A stretch of 23,786 nucleotides of DNA from an uncultured Collinsella sp. (GCA_902491915.1 CABUJL010000017.1:1-23786); one strand, 5' to 3'; positions 14,798 to 23,356 are shown, counted from the stretch's first letter. Notes: a model not told the origin generated them from the sequence alone. Numbers and translations are program-made.

Positions 14798-15763
14798 CTA
14801 CGAACGACGCGGCTCGGGAACCACGAGCCTATCGGGGCTTGCGCCCTCGGCATCCATCAGGCTCACGTAGCGAATCGACGGATCCCCATACATCGCGTAG
14901 TAATAATTGCCCGTGCGCGCGCTAAAGCATCCGGTGTAGATAGTCTTCTCGAACTTGCCATCGCCCATCCTGGACGCTCCCTCGATCATCACCACGCCCT
15001 CGAGCGAGCGGAACATGCGGACGACGTTTTCGGTCTCGCTCTCCTTTTGCGGATAATTGGCATTGAGGTACGCCGCCTTTACAAAACGGCTCGGCGAATA
15101 GCAATCGCCCGGAATGCCGCGCATGCCGGCACCCGCGCCATAGGGCTTGAGCTCGGCGCCACGCCATGTCGCCGTCTGCGGAAAATCGCTTGTGGCGGTG
15201 ATATAGGTGCGGAGGTTTTCCATGTGCCACGGGAAGGTCGGCTGGTTGGCAAGGGTGTCGACCGGATCGTCGTATACATGCAGGCCGTCAGCCATCATCT
15301 CGACCACGATGCTGCGCTGGCTGTCGCCGATAATCCAATGGAGCAGCGACACGCCCAGCCCCTCTCCGGCAGATTTGGCGACAATCACCGTATCGCGCAG
15401 CGCGGCCTCGACCTCATCGACCGTCGAGAACGTCGCTGCCACCCACAGGGGAAACTCATAGGCCGCAATATTGTTCTTGCCGTCGACAGGGCCCTCGGCA
15501 TACTCGGCATAACCCGGGAAATTGAGACCCGCCACGGCAAGGCCCGCATCGTTGCCGCAGTCGAAGAACATAGGGTAGTTCTTGTAATCGATGCACATAC
15601 CGATCACCGCGTGCGCCGCTGTCGCGTCGTCGATAAACGAATACGGAATGTGAAACCCGCGCGGCATCACGCGAACCTGTTGGCCGTAGTCAAAGCTCCA
15701 GTCGAGATTGCGGCCCAGATACATGTGGCCAGAATTATCGGTAAATCGAATACTCGTACACAT
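14798..15763 (-). CDS. cbh: Choloylglycine hydrolase family protein (probable bile salt hydrolase)
   Basis: The protein is 321 aa from ATG 15763, preceded by AGGAGG with 5 nt spacing. The start is decisive because removal of Met exposes the N-terminal nucleophile Cys2 (MCTSI). Other active-site residues fit the family: R18 and D21 in GRNLDW, N81 in AGLNFPGY, Asn in LANQPTFPWH, and Arg in CYSPSRFV. The enzyme would cleave the amide bond of glycine- or taurine-conjugated bile salts; penicillin V acylases share the same residues, so the substrate is not certain. No signal peptide is seen, so it is cytoplasmic. The presence supports a gut habitat. It is the last gene on its strand, convergent with kup. 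Confidence 0.9.
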   Translation of the reverse strand: MCTSIRFTDNSGHMYLGRNLDWSFDYGQQVRVMPRGFHIPYSFIDDATAAHAVIGMCIDYKNYPMFFDCGNDAGLAVAGLNFPGYAEYAEGPVDGKNNIAAYEFPLWVAATFSTVDEVEAALRDTVIVAKSAGEGLGVSLLHWIIGDSQRSIVVEMMADGLHVYDDPVDTLANQPTFPWHMENLRTYITATSDFPQTATWRGAELKPYGAGAGMRGIPGDCYSPSRFVKAAYLNANYPQKESETENVVRMFRSLEGVVMIEGASRMGDGKFEKTIYTGCFSARTGNYYYAMYGDPSIRYVSLMDAEGASPDRLVVPEPRRS

Positions 15764-15826
15764 AGCGCCTCCTAGCTTTACGTTCTTTCTAATTTCATTG
15801 TCTCCAAACAAAAAGGCGCTAAACAC

Positions 15827-15865
15827 AAAAGCCCGGACATGACAACAATGTCACGCCCGGACTAT
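15827..15865 (-). terminator. Terminator on the minus strand after the HMIDH deformylase-like gene
   Basis: Read on the minus strand, AGTCCGGGCGTGACA and TGTCATGTCCGGGCT form a 15-position stem with three G-T wobbles around TTGT, followed by a T tract. It lies between the long palindrome at 15905-16013 and the start of the bile salt hydrolase gene, so it would separate the two transcripts. Confidence 0.65.
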
Positions 15866-15904
15866 TCAAGCTGGATAAACTCAACCAAGTTAACCCCGCA
15901 GGTC

Positions 15905-16013
15905 GTCTAAGGGGTCAAAGTGCCGCAGATTGCCACGAAAGAGGAGCGCCGCGTACTAACGGTGCGCAAGCGACGATTGAGCGGCAAGGTGCGGTGCTTT
16001 GATCCCCTTAGAC
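15905..16013. repeat. Long imperfect palindrome starting at a stop codon
   Basis: GTCTAAGGGGTCAAAG (15905-15920) pairs with CTTTGATCCCCTTAGAC (15997-16013), with one bulge. Pairing continues inward with gaps (CCGCA with TGCGG, TTGCC with GGCAA) to an apical GCGCCGCG / CGGTGCGC stem around TACTAA. The right arm contains the stop codon (16008-16010) of the deformylase-like gene, so the gene's 3' end is itself part of the fold. The rest of 15764-15904 holds only the terminator. Confidence 0.6.
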
Positions 16014-16427
16014 CAACTTTCCTAGACAGTGGTCGATCATATGCTGGACCATTTGTGCCTCAAAGCCCGCGTAGTCGCGGCGGCACTCCTTCATCTTGCC
16101 GTCGACGATCTGATCAAAGGCGACCTTGCACTTGATATAGCGCGTGGACTTGGTGACCTCCTCGTGCGTCAGGCAGCTCTCCTCCATCTTGCTGGCGCCC
16201 AGGCCAAACACCAGACGGGGGTTGTAGAGTACGTGAGGCTCGCCGGCATCGTCCAGGTAGACGCAAACCTTCTTGGTAACGCCAATCTGGTTAGCGGCAA
16301 GGCAGCCGGCATCGTCGAGCGACTTGATGGTATCGATCAGGTCCTGAGCAACCGACTCGTCCTCGACGGTCGCAACCTCGCAACGCTGGGACAGGATAGC
16401 CTCGTCGCGGCAGAGCTCTTTAATCAT
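16008..16427 (-). CDS. Peptide deformylase-like protein lacking the catalytic Glu (HMIDH)
   Basis: The protein is 139 aa from ATG 16427, which has GGAGG 5 nt upstream; a TTG four codons earlier lies on that ribosome site and is rejected. Motifs keep their order: GCLAANQIG at 41-49 with the expected Gln47, ESCLT at 83-87 with metal-type Cys85, and QHMIDH at 128-133 with His129 and His133. The Glu of HExxH, which is the general acid/base in deformylases, is Met130 here, so classical deformylation is unlikely. It may still bind metal or formyl peptides, or act in regulation. It differs from the paralogue at 8129-8539, which keeps the Glu but loses the Gln. TATACT on the minus strand at about 16464-16469 is a possible -10. 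Confidence 0.75.
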   Translation of the reverse strand: MIKELCRDEAILSQRCEVATVEDESVAQDLIDTIKSLDDAGCLAANQIGVTKKVCVYLDDAGEPHVLYNPRLVFGLGASKMEESCLTHEEVTKSTRYIKCKVAFDQIVDGKMKECRRDYAGFEAQMVQHMIDHCLGKLV

Positions 16428-16559
16428 ACGTTCCTCCAAAGAGTTCGTTGTAACCGCTTAAGTATACGGTACCCACACATTTTCATGCGAAAAATACCGT
16501 CCGTCTGCTACAAAGCGCCGAACATCAACATGCGAGGAACAACAGCGTCGTAAAGGGGC

Positions 16560-16565
16560 TATAGT
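16560..16565 (+). promoter_or_regulatory. Possible -10 box for the purine permease gene
   Basis: TATAGT lies 55 bp upstream of the permease ATG, with no good -35 at the expected distance. The remainder of 16428-16620 shows no purine riboswitch: the conserved loop sequences are absent. Confidence 0.3.
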
Positions 16566-16620
16566 AGTTGAGTTCGTGTCAATCGGCCTAAACTCGGGGC
16601 CGAACAAGGAAAGGGTATGC

Positions 16621-17931
16621 ATGGACGAACTTTTTCACGTCAGTGAGCGCAAGTCCACAATCGGGACCGAACTCCGCGCTGGACTGACAACATTCCTGGC
16701 GATGGCCTACATCATCGCCGTCAACCCCGCGGTGCTCTCGGGCGCTGGCATCGATGCGGGAGCGCTCGCCTGCGCCACCTGCCTGGGCGCCGGCATCATG
16801 ACCATCTGCATGGGCATCTTCGCCAACCGCCCGCTCGCCTGCGCATCGGGCTTAGGCGTCAACGCGATGATCGCTGGAATCACCACCACCGTCTGCGGCG
16901 GTGACTGGCACGTGGCCATGAGCGTCATCTTCCTTGAGGGCGTCGTCATCTTGCTGCTCGTGCTTTGTGGCCTGCGTGAGGCCATCATGGACGCCATCCC
17001 GGTTGTCCTGCGTCACGCCATCTCGGTGGGTCTGGGCCTGTTCATCGCCATGATTGGCCTGTGCGATGCCGGCATTATCACCGCTGGCGCCGGTACACTC
17101 GTCGGTCTGGGCGACATCACCTCCCCCACCTTCATCGTCGGCATCATCTCCATCCTGGTGACGGTCGCCCTCGCCTGCCGCAACGTCCCCGGCTCGCTGC
17201 TCATCGGCATCGTCGTCGCCGTCATCGCCGGTATCCCCCTAGGTGTGACCCAGGCTCCGACCGGTATCATCGCCCCGCTCGACTTCTCGAGCATCGGTGG
17301 CCCCATCGCCGACGCCGGCGGCGTGCCCGCCATCGTCAAGGTCCTTACCGACCCCGCGCTCCTCGTCATCTCGTTCTCGCTGCTCATGAGTGACTTCTTC
17401 GACACCATGGGCACCGCGATGGCCGTGGCCAAGCAGGGCGAGTTCCTCACCGACGACGGCAACGTCGAGAATATCAAGGAGATCCTGATCGTCGACTCCG
17501 CCGCCGCTGCTGTGGGCGGTTTCATGGGTGTCTCCTCCATCACCACCTTCGTCGAGTCCACTTCCGGCGCCGCCGACGGTGGCCGCACGGGCCTCACCTC
17601 CGTCACCACCGGCGTGCTGTTCATTCTCGCCGCGTTCTTCTCCCCCATCGTCACCATCGTTTCCAGCGCCGCCACCTGCGGTGCTCTGGTCTACGTCGGC
17701 TACCTCATGATGAGCGAGGCCTCCGAGATCGACTGGTCCGACGTGTCGCAGGGTTTCCCGGCGTTCATGATTGTCGCCGGCGTGCCCTTCACCTACTCCA
17801 TCTCTGCCGGCATCGGCCTGGGCTTTATCGCCTACGTGATCGTCGCGCTCTTTAAGGGCGAGGCCTCCAAGATCAAGCCGCTCATGTGGATCGCAGCCCT
17901 TGCCTTCCTTGTCTACTTCTTCGTGGCGTAA
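16621..17931 (+). CDS. AzgA-type NCS2 purine permease (adenine/guanine/hypoxanthine)
   Basis: The protein is 436 aa from ATG 16621 with AAGGAAAGGG upstream; a GTG 15 codons earlier has no site. The N-terminal ELRAGLTTFLAMAYIIAVNP, the LGVNAMIAG segment and the ESTSGAADGGRTGLTSVTTG segment are hallmarks of the AzgA/PbuG branch of NCS2 transporters. About 12-14 membrane helices are visible. The branch imports purine bases with protons for salvage. It stands alone on its strand with a strong terminator behind it. A uracil permease of the other NCS2 branch lies 0.9 kb away on the opposite strand, so nucleobase uptake genes cluster here. Confidence 0.93.
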   Translation: MDELFHVSERKSTIGTELRAGLTTFLAMAYIIAVNPAVLSGAGIDAGALACATCLGAGIMTICMGIFANRPLACASGLGVNAMIAGITTTVCGGDWHVAMSVIFLEGVVILLLVLCGLREAIMDAIPVVLRHAISVGLGLFIAMIGLCDAGIITAGAGTLVGLGDITSPTFIVGIISILVTVALACRNVPGSLLIGIVVAVIAGIPLGVTQAPTGIIAPLDFSSIGGPIADAGGVPAIVKVLTDPALLVISFSLLMSDFFDTMGTAMAVAKQGEFLTDDGNVENIKEILIVDSAAAAVGGFMGVSSITTFVESTSGAADGGRTGLTSVTTGVLFILAAFFSPIVTIVSSAATCGALVYVGYLMMSEASEIDWSDVSQGFPAFMIVAGVPFTYSISAGIGLGFIAYVIVALFKGEASKIKPLMWIAALAFLVYFFVA

Positions 17932-17961
17932 CGGCATAGTCTGCTAAAGCAAAACAACAAG

Positions 17962-18000
17962 GCGCGGAATCGCATCGAGCGGCTCCGCGCCTTTCTTTTA
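17962..18000 (+). terminator. Terminator of the purine permease gene
   Basis: GGCGCGGA pairs perfectly with TCCGCGCC around a 15-nt loop and runs into TTTCTTTTA. It lies 30 bp after the permease stop. Confidence 0.85.
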
Positions 18001-18068
18001 GCGTCTGCCCCCGTGTCAGCGTGCGACAATTAAGGCTGTCAATATCACAACACCGAGAGAAGCCTGCC

Positions 18069-18734
18069 TTGGAAGCGCATCATAAGCAGATAACCGTTTA
18101 TTCAGAGTGTGCGGAAGGCGCGCCCGTCATCTACCTCCCCGTGGTTATGGGCGACGGTAGTGAAGTCTACGAGCGCTGCCGAGAGCTCGACTGCCCGCCA
18201 TTCACCCTTGTCGCCATTGGAGGGCTCGATTGGAATCGCGAGCTTAGCCCCTGGGAATGTGAGGGAACTATACGAGATGCCGAGCCCTTTGGTGGACAGG
18301 CTGCTGGTTTTCTTGACGAGTTGTTGAAGCAGATAATCCCAGAGGCCGAATCATCACTTCCCTGCCCGCCCACCTGGCACGGCATTGCCGGCTACTCGTT
18401 GGCGGGTCTTTTTTCACTGTGGGCACTTTGGCAAACAGATGTCTTTGAGCGCGCGGCAAGTGCATCGGGGTCGCTGTGGTTCCCCGGCTTTATCGACTAC
18501 GCGCGCGAGCGCACGATGACAGCCACGCCCGACGCCGCCTATCTGTCGCTCGGTAAAAAGGAAACCAAGACGCCCAACCGCATGATGCGGCACGTACTCG
18601 ACGATACGCGTGCGATGGAAGAGCTGTTTATCGAGCGCGACATTCCAACAACACTGGCGCTCAACCCCGGCAATCACTTTGCCCAAACTGACCTGCGCAT
18701 GGCGCGCGGCATCCACTGGATACTGACGCATTAA
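18069..18734 (+). CDS. Putative esterase, alpha/beta hydrolase fold (esterase D-like)
   Basis: The protein is 221 aa if translation starts at TTG 18069, which has AGAGAAG upstream; GTG 18021 (237 aa) is the alternative and has no ribosome site. The start is uncertain. The nucleophile elbow is GIAGYSLAGL with Ser110, followed by an AASASGSLWFPGF segment. The likely catalytic His is H203 in NPGNHFAQ. These match small esterases of the Fes/IroE/esterase D type, which hydrolyse carboxylic esters or thioesters. The substrate is unknown. No signal peptide is seen. It is the only gene of its transcript, convergent with the uracil permease and separated from it by a shared palindromic terminator. Confidence 0.75.
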   Translation: MEAHHKQITVYSECAEGAPVIYLPVVMGDGSEVYERCRELDCPPFTLVAIGGLDWNRELSPWECEGTIRDAEPFGGQAAGFLDELLKQIIPEAESSLPCPPTWHGIAGYSLAGLFSLWALWQTDVFERAASASGSLWFPGFIDYARERTMTATPDAAYLSLGKKETKTPNRMMRHVLDDTRAMEELFIERDIPTTLALNPGNHFAQTDLRMARGIHWILTH

Positions 18735-18774
18735 AAATGGCGTCCACGCGTACATACGCATGGACGCCATTTTT
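18733..18774. terminator. Bidirectional terminator between esterase and uracil permease genes
   Basis: AAAAATGGCGTCCACGCG (18733-18750) pairs with CGCATGGACGCCATTTTT (18757-18774), with one mismatch. A-rich and T-rich ends on both sides allow use from either strand. It starts within the esterase stop codon. Confidence 0.85.
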
Positions 18775-18794
18775 AATTTGGCTGAACGCAGCTA

Positions 18795-20129
18795 CTATTC
18801 AGCAGTCTCCTCAAGCTCGGAAGTATCGAACTCAAAGTCATTACCGGGCAGGATGGCGTTGAGCACAATGCCCACCAGCGAGCCCACGGCAAGGCCCGAA
18901 AGCGAAATCGTCACGCCGCCCAGCTCCAGTACGATGGCACCGGCGGTACTGTAGGCAATGCCGAGCGAAAGCACGAGCACCAGAGCCGCCACCAGCACGT
19001 TGCGGTTGTTCTGGAAATCAACCTGATTCTCGATGAGGTTGCGCACGCCAACGGCGCTGATCATGCCGTAGAGCACGAGCGACACACCGCCGATAACGCA
19101 CGCCGGCATGGCGGCAATCACCGCAGCAAACTTGGGGCAGAACGAAAGCACAATGGCGCAGCAGGCGGCAATGCGAATCACACGCGGGTCGAACACGCGC
19201 GTAAGCGCAAGCACGCCGGTGTTCTCGCCATACGTGGTGTTGGCCGGAGCGCCAAAGAGCGACGCCAAGATGGTCGCCAGGCCATCGCCGAGTAGGGTAC
19301 GGTGCAGACCGGGATCGGCAATGTAATTGCGTTCGCAGGTAGAGCCAATGGCGGAGATATCGCCAATGTGCTCAATCATGGTCGCAAAGGCCAGCGGCAT
19401 GATGGTGATGATGGCCGTCGTGGCAAGACCGCTATCAAACTGCGGACCAAAGAGCGCAAACACGGTGTTGTTCCACACGATGGGAAGACCGACCCACGGC
19501 GCGGCTGCGACACCAGAGAAATCGACCTCACCCAACGCGGCCGCAACGGCATAGCTCACCACGACGCCCAGCAGGATCGGCACGATTTTGACCATGCCGC
19601 GGCCCCAGATGTTGCAGATGACGATCACTGCAACAGCGATAACGGCGACAAGCCAATTGGTCTGGCAGTTGGCAATGGCGGAGCTTGCCAGGATCAGACC
19701 GATCGAAATGACGATAGGGCCAGTCACCACCGGCGGAAAGAAACGCATGACACGCTTGGCGCCAAACGCGCGGAAGAGCGCCGCCAGCACCGGATAGAGC
19801 AGACCGGCACAAGCTACGCCCAGGCAGGCGTAGGGCAAAAGCTCGGTCTCGCCGTTGGGCGCGATTGCGGCATAACCGGCAATAAAGGCAAACGATGAGC
19901 CCAAAAATGCCGGCACCTTACCGCGCGACAGGAAGTGGAACAGCAGCGTGCCCAAGCCGGCAAACAAAAGCGTTGCCGATACCGAGAGGCCGGTGAGCAC
20001 GGGCACCAGCACGGTGGCGCCAAACATGGCAAACAGGTGCTGTAGGCCGAGCAGGAACATGCGCGGGCGGCCGAGCGACGATGCGTCGTAGATGGCATCG
20101 CTGACGGCGGGCGTCGAGGACTGGGACAT
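18795..20129 (-). CDS. uraA: Uracil permease (UraA-type NCS2 transporter)
   Basis: The protein is 444 aa; ATG 20129 has AAAGGA 5 nt upstream. Typical UraA segments are present: GLQHLFAMFGATVLVPVLTG near the N-terminus, GSSFAFIAGY, the substrate-site EHIGD near residue 247, and NTTYGENTGVLALTRV near 290. About 14 membrane helices are expected. The family imports uracil with protons. The 5' gap (20130-20251) has a minus-strand TACAAT and a weak hairpin (CGGAT with ATCCG) but no convincing PyrR-type attenuator. The gene follows the MetE-like gene on the same strand after 122 bp; a separate promoter is more likely than read-through. Confidence 0.93.
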   Translation of the reverse strand: MSQSSTPAVSDAIYDASSLGRPRMFLLGLQHLFAMFGATVLVPVLTGLSVSATLLFAGLGTLLFHFLSRGKVPAFLGSSFAFIAGYAAIAPNGETELLPYACLGVACAGLLYPVLAALFRAFGAKRVMRFFPPVVTGPIVISIGLILASSAIANCQTNWLVAVIAVAVIVICNIWGRGMVKIVPILLGVVVSYAVAAALGEVDFSGVAAAPWVGLPIVWNNTVFALFGPQFDSGLATTAIITIMPLAFATMIEHIGDISAIGSTCERNYIADPGLHRTLLGDGLATILASLFGAPANTTYGENTGVLALTRVFDPRVIRIAACCAIVLSFCPKFAAVIAAMPACVIGGVSLVLYGMISAVGVRNLIENQVDFQNNRNVLVAALVLVLSLGIAYSTAGAIVLELGGVTISLSGLAVGSLVGIVLNAILPGNDFEFDTSELEETAE

Positions 20130-20251
20130 GGATGTCCTTTCGAATGGAAGGGCGATCAGGCATATCGGATAACCTGCCCGAACGATACGATCCGAACCAT
20201 TGTACGCGATACACTATGCCTCGCACGCGCCGCCACCTGCAAACACTAGCG

Positions 20252-21385
20252 CTATTTCCAAACGCGCTCGGCAATGCGCTTGACCAGCGCGATCTTTGCC
20301 CATTGCTCATCCTCGGTCAGCTTGTTGCCAATCTCGCAGCTGGCAAAGCCGCACTGAGGCGACAGATACAGGTTCTCGAGCGGCACGTACTTTGCGGCTT
20401 CACGGATGCGCTCGACGATAACATCCTCGTTCTCGAGCTCTGCCGCCTTGGTGGTTACCAAGCCCAGCACGACCTTCTTGCCCGGGGCAACGTACTTGAG
20501 CGGCTCAAAACCGCCGGCGCGCGGCGTATCGAACTCCAGGTAAAATGCATCGACATCCTCGTTTGCGAACAGGTACGGCGCGATGGGGTCATAGCCGCCC
20601 TCGAAGGCATAGGTGGAGTGGTAGTTGCCGCGGCACACATGCGTGTTGATGACCAGATCGTCGGGCTTGTCCGCGATGGCGGCATTGTTGAGCGCCACGC
20701 CCAGCTCGCTTACCTTTTGCAGGTCGACCGGGCTCATGCCGGTTTTGGCGACAAAATCGGTGTCGCAGTAGATGCCCCAGGTGCAGTCATCAAACTGGAT
20801 GTTGCGGCAGCCTGCTGCGTACAGGTCGGCGATCACCGTGCGATAAGCGGCTGCGATAGCGTCGGCAAGTTCCTCATCGGTCTTATAGACAGCGCGCAGG
20901 CTCTCCTGCTGGCCGTCGCAGCGGTCGAGCGTGACTTCGGAGAACGTCTGGATCGGCGCCGGAATGGTTTGCCGCGCGACCTGGCCCTCCCCCTCGAGCG
21001 CCTTGACAAATTTAAAGTGCTCGACGAACGGATGGTTCTCGCCGCTAATGGGGCCGGTTACCACGGCGGTGTCGGCTGTGGTCTCCTCGTCGTGGAACAT
21101 ATAGCCCGTACGCGAGGTACGGCGTTCAATGCCGTTGAGCCCCCACATAAAGTCGAGGTGCCAGTAACTGCGGCGAAACTCGCCATCGGTAATCACCTGC
21201 AGGCCAGCGGACTTTTGCTTGTCCACCAGGTCGCGAATGGCCTCATCCTCGACGGCCTTAAGGCCGGCGGCGTCGAGTGTGCCCGCAGCATAGGCGGCAC
21301 GGGCGTCCTTTACGGCCTGTGGACGAAGAAAGCTGCCGACGATATCGGCGCGAAACGGCGCGTTCAGCGTGGTTAAAGCACTCAT
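20252..21385 (-). CDS. MetE C-terminal-like methyltransferase (YxjG/YxjH type)
   Basis: The protein is 377 aa from ATG 21385 with AAGGGAG 6 nt upstream. It corresponds to a stand-alone catalytic domain of cobalamin-independent methionine synthase, about half the length of MetE. FRADIVGSFLRP at the start, ITDGEFRR, the zinc ligands His and Cys in NTHVCRGN, and Cys in LSPQCGFAS near the C-terminus are all present. Such proteins transfer methyl groups to homocysteine or related thiols; YxjG/YxjH-type enzymes in Bacillus belong to methionine metabolism. The methyl donor is not known. It lies just downstream of a LysR gene on the same strand, with a clear dyad operator in the gap. No SAM or T-box leader is seen. 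Confidence 0.85.
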   Translation of the reverse strand: MSALTTLNAPFRADIVGSFLRPQAVKDARAAYAAGTLDAAGLKAVEDEAIRDLVDKQKSAGLQVITDGEFRRSYWHLDFMWGLNGIERRTSRTGYMFHDEETTADTAVVTGPISGENHPFVEHFKFVKALEGEGQVARQTIPAPIQTFSEVTLDRCDGQQESLRAVYKTDEELADAIAAAYRTVIADLYAAGCRNIQFDDCTWGIYCDTDFVAKTGMSPVDLQKVSELGVALNNAAIADKPDDLVINTHVCRGNYHSTYAFEGGYDPIAPYLFANEDVDAFYLEFDTPRAGGFEPLKYVAPGKKVVLGLVTTKAAELENEDVIVERIREAAKYVPLENLYLSPQCGFASCEIGNKLTEDEQWAKIALVKRIAERVWK

Positions 21386-21425
21386 AGATATCTCCCTTTG
21401 CATTGGTTGCTTTACTGGGACAAAG

Positions 21426-21494
21426 TATGAGCGCTCATATAGCCATCGTAAAATATACGTTTATAACAGTTTGATATAGATGCTTCCTATATCA
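21426..21494. promoter_or_regulatory. Two dyads upstream of the MetE-like gene
   Basis: TGATATAG-N7-CTATATCA at 21472-21494 has perfect 8-bp arms, the size and form of a LysR site. TATGAGCGCTCATA at 21426-21439 is a perfect 14-bp palindrome closer to the gene. AT-rich stretches between them (TATATT, TATAAA on the minus strand) could hold the -10. Binding by the LysR protein encoded at 21541-22437 is the natural guess. Confidence 0.5.
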
Positions 21495-21540
21495 GTTGGG
21501 ACTGCCATGAAGAGATTTGACCTGTACAGGACGCAGCAGT

Positions 21541-22437
21541 CTAGATATGCTGACGGATCGCGTCGATATAGGCTTGACCGTAGCGCGTAAGCGTCGTGTT
21601 CTTGCGCGTGATGATGCCGATCTCCATGTACTCATCCACATCGAGCGGAATCGAGATAATGCCGGGGCCGTTGAGTTCGTGGCTAATCACGCCCGAACAC
21701 ACCGTGTAGCCGTTAAGGCCCATAGCCAGGTTGAACAGCGTCGCACGGTCGCGCACGCGGATGTTCTTGCGGCGCTCAAACGTCGAGGTCAGTTCCTCGG
21801 AATAGTAAAACGAGTTGTAGCTGCCCTGCTCATAGGACAAAAATGGGTAGTCCTCGAGGTCTTCGAGCGTCACGCTGGAGCGGCCCGCCAGCGGATGGTC
21901 TGCACACACAAAAACGTGCGGTGTGGCGCAGAAGAGCCCTTCGAACACGAGCTCGTTGGCCGCCAGCATGCGCTCGATGACCTCGCGATTGTGCTCGGAC
22001 AGGTACAGGATGCCGAGTTCGCTTTTCATATGCGCGACGTCCTCGATAATCTCGTGAGTCTGCTCCTCGCGCAGGGTAAAGTCGTAGCGCGCGGCATCGA
22101 ACTCACGGATCACATCGACAAACGCGTTGACGGCAAAGGAATAATGCTGACAGCTCACACTAAAATGCGGCACCTGCTCGGATGCGCCCTTGTACTTACC
22201 TTCGAGCAGATCGGCCTGGTCAAGCACCTGTCGCGCGTAGCCCAAGAAGGTCTCGCCTTCCTCGGATACAACGACACCCTTGTTAGTGCGCTCAAAGATG
22301 CGCACACCCATCTCGTTTTCGAGATCGCGGATCGACGCGGTAATCGAAGGCTGCGACACAAAGAGTCGGCGCGAGGCCTCGGTGATGCTGCCGCATTCGG
22401 CAACTTTGACGACATATCTGAGCTGCTGGAGCTTCAT
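21541..22437 (-). CDS. LysR-family regulator next to the MetE-like gene
   Basis: The protein is 298 aa; ATG 22437 has AGGGAG 6 nt upstream. The LysR helix-turn-helix is at residues 1-60 (LRYVVKVAECGSITEASRRL, then FVSQPSITASIRDLENEMG), with the effector domain from about 90. The start lies 10 bp after the HAD gene stop, with the ribosome site adjoining that stop, so the two are co-transcribed. The MetE-like gene follows after 155 bp containing a LysR-type dyad, so this protein probably controls methionine or sulfur metabolism. The effector is not evident. Confidence 0.9.
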   Translation of the reverse strand: MKLQQLRYVVKVAECGSITEASRRLFVSQPSITASIRDLENEMGVRIFERTNKGVVVSEEGETFLGYARQVLDQADLLEGKYKGASEQVPHFSVSCQHYSFAVNAFVDVIREFDAARYDFTLREEQTHEIIEDVAHMKSELGILYLSEHNREVIERMLAANELVFEGLFCATPHVFVCADHPLAGRSSVTLEDLEDYPFLSYEQGSYNSFYYSEELTSTFERRKNIRVRDRATLFNLAMGLNGYTVCSGVISHELNGPGIISIPLDVDEYMEIGIITRKNTTLTRYGQAYIDAIRQHI

Positions 22438-22447
22438 GGCTTTCTCC

Positions 22448-23356
22448 CTAGACGTTTGTGACGTCGAAACCCGCCGTGTCCATTTGGCTCATAAACGACG
22501 GCATCTCCCCCGTCGCGGCGCAGGCGGCAATCTGATGCAGAGCCCCGGCAACCGCATCATCTGCCGCAGCGCCGATATGCCAGCGTGCGGCAGCCGTGAC
22601 GGCCTCGTTGGCATTGGCAACTGCAACGGAGTTGGGAACGGCATCGATCATGGGCAAATCGTTATCGGAATCGCCGAATACGGCCACCTCGTCGGGCATC
22701 AGGCCCAAAGCACGCGCCAGCTCCAGCGCAGCGCAGCCCTTGTCCCAGCCGGTCGGAAGAACGTCGAACAGGCGCACGCGGTTGTTGGGAAACACGAGCG
22801 AGAGCTCCGGCACCTCAGCGGCAACACGCTCGCGCAGCTCGGCGAGCTCCTCGCGCGAACGGGCACTCCAGATATTCGCCTTGTATACCAGAGCATCGTC
22901 AACGACAGGACGACAGGGAGCCTCTTCGCCCTTGAGCCACGCGTTGCCGCCTGACTTCATGGCGCGACGCACACGCTCGGGATCGCTTGTCACGCAATAG
23001 GCATCGTTATTCCAAAAGTCATCACCCAGACGGTAGACCTTCAAATACGTATCGTCGGTCTCCTGTTCAAAATAATCGGCTAAGCGCATAAGGACATCGT
23101 TATCGATTGCGCGCGAAGCGACTACTTCGCCATCGACAATCATCACCTGGCCGTTGCAAAACGCACCGGTCGAGAAGCACTCGGAGCGATTGCGGAACAT
23201 CCAGCCCATCGCGGACGGCTGACGACCCGAAACCGGCCCAAAGTGCAAACCCGCCGCCTGCATGGCATGAATACCCTCAATGGCGTAGTCGCTGGCGCCG
23301 TCATGCCCGACTGGAATCAGTGTATCGTCCATATCGGTCAGCACAAGTTTGATCAT
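22448..23356 (-). CDS. HAD-superfamily hydrolase, Cof-type (IIB)
   Basis: The protein is 302 aa from ATG 23356, with GAGGGGA upstream. The four HAD motifs are in order: DMDDT with nucleophile D8 and acid D10, SGR near 44-46, Lys in GWDKG near 210, and GDSDND near 233. A cap of the IIB type lies between motifs II and III. Such enzymes dephosphorylate sugar phosphates, PLP, flavin or thiamine-pathway phosphates; the substrate cannot be told, though the next gene to the right is a thiamine salvage gene on the opposite strand. It is the first gene of a unit with the LysR gene. Confidence 0.88.
   Translation of the reverse strand: MIKLVLTDMDDTLIPVGHDGASDYAIEGIHAMQAAGLHFGPVSGRQPSAMGWMFRNRSECFSTGAFCNGQVMIVDGEVVASRAIDNDVLMRLADYFEQETDDTYLKVYRLGDDFWNNDAYCVTSDPERVRRAMKSGGNAWLKGEEAPCRPVVDDALVYKANIWSARSREELAELRERVAAEVPELSLVFPNNRVRLFDVLPTGWDKGCAALELARALGLMPDEVAVFGDSDNDLPMIDAVPNSVAVANANEAVTAAARWHIGAAADDAVAGALHQIAACAATGEMPSFMSQMDTAGFDVTNV

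Noticed and set aside
16428..16620. Purine riboswitch before the AzgA-type permease
   Set aside because: No conserved P2/P3 loop or junction sequences.
20132..21376. 414-codon plus-strand open frame
   Set aside because: Antisense shadow of the MetE-like gene.
21386..21540. SAM riboswitch or T-box before the MetE-like gene
   Set aside because: No SAM aptamer or T-box sequence; only short palindromes suited to protein binding.
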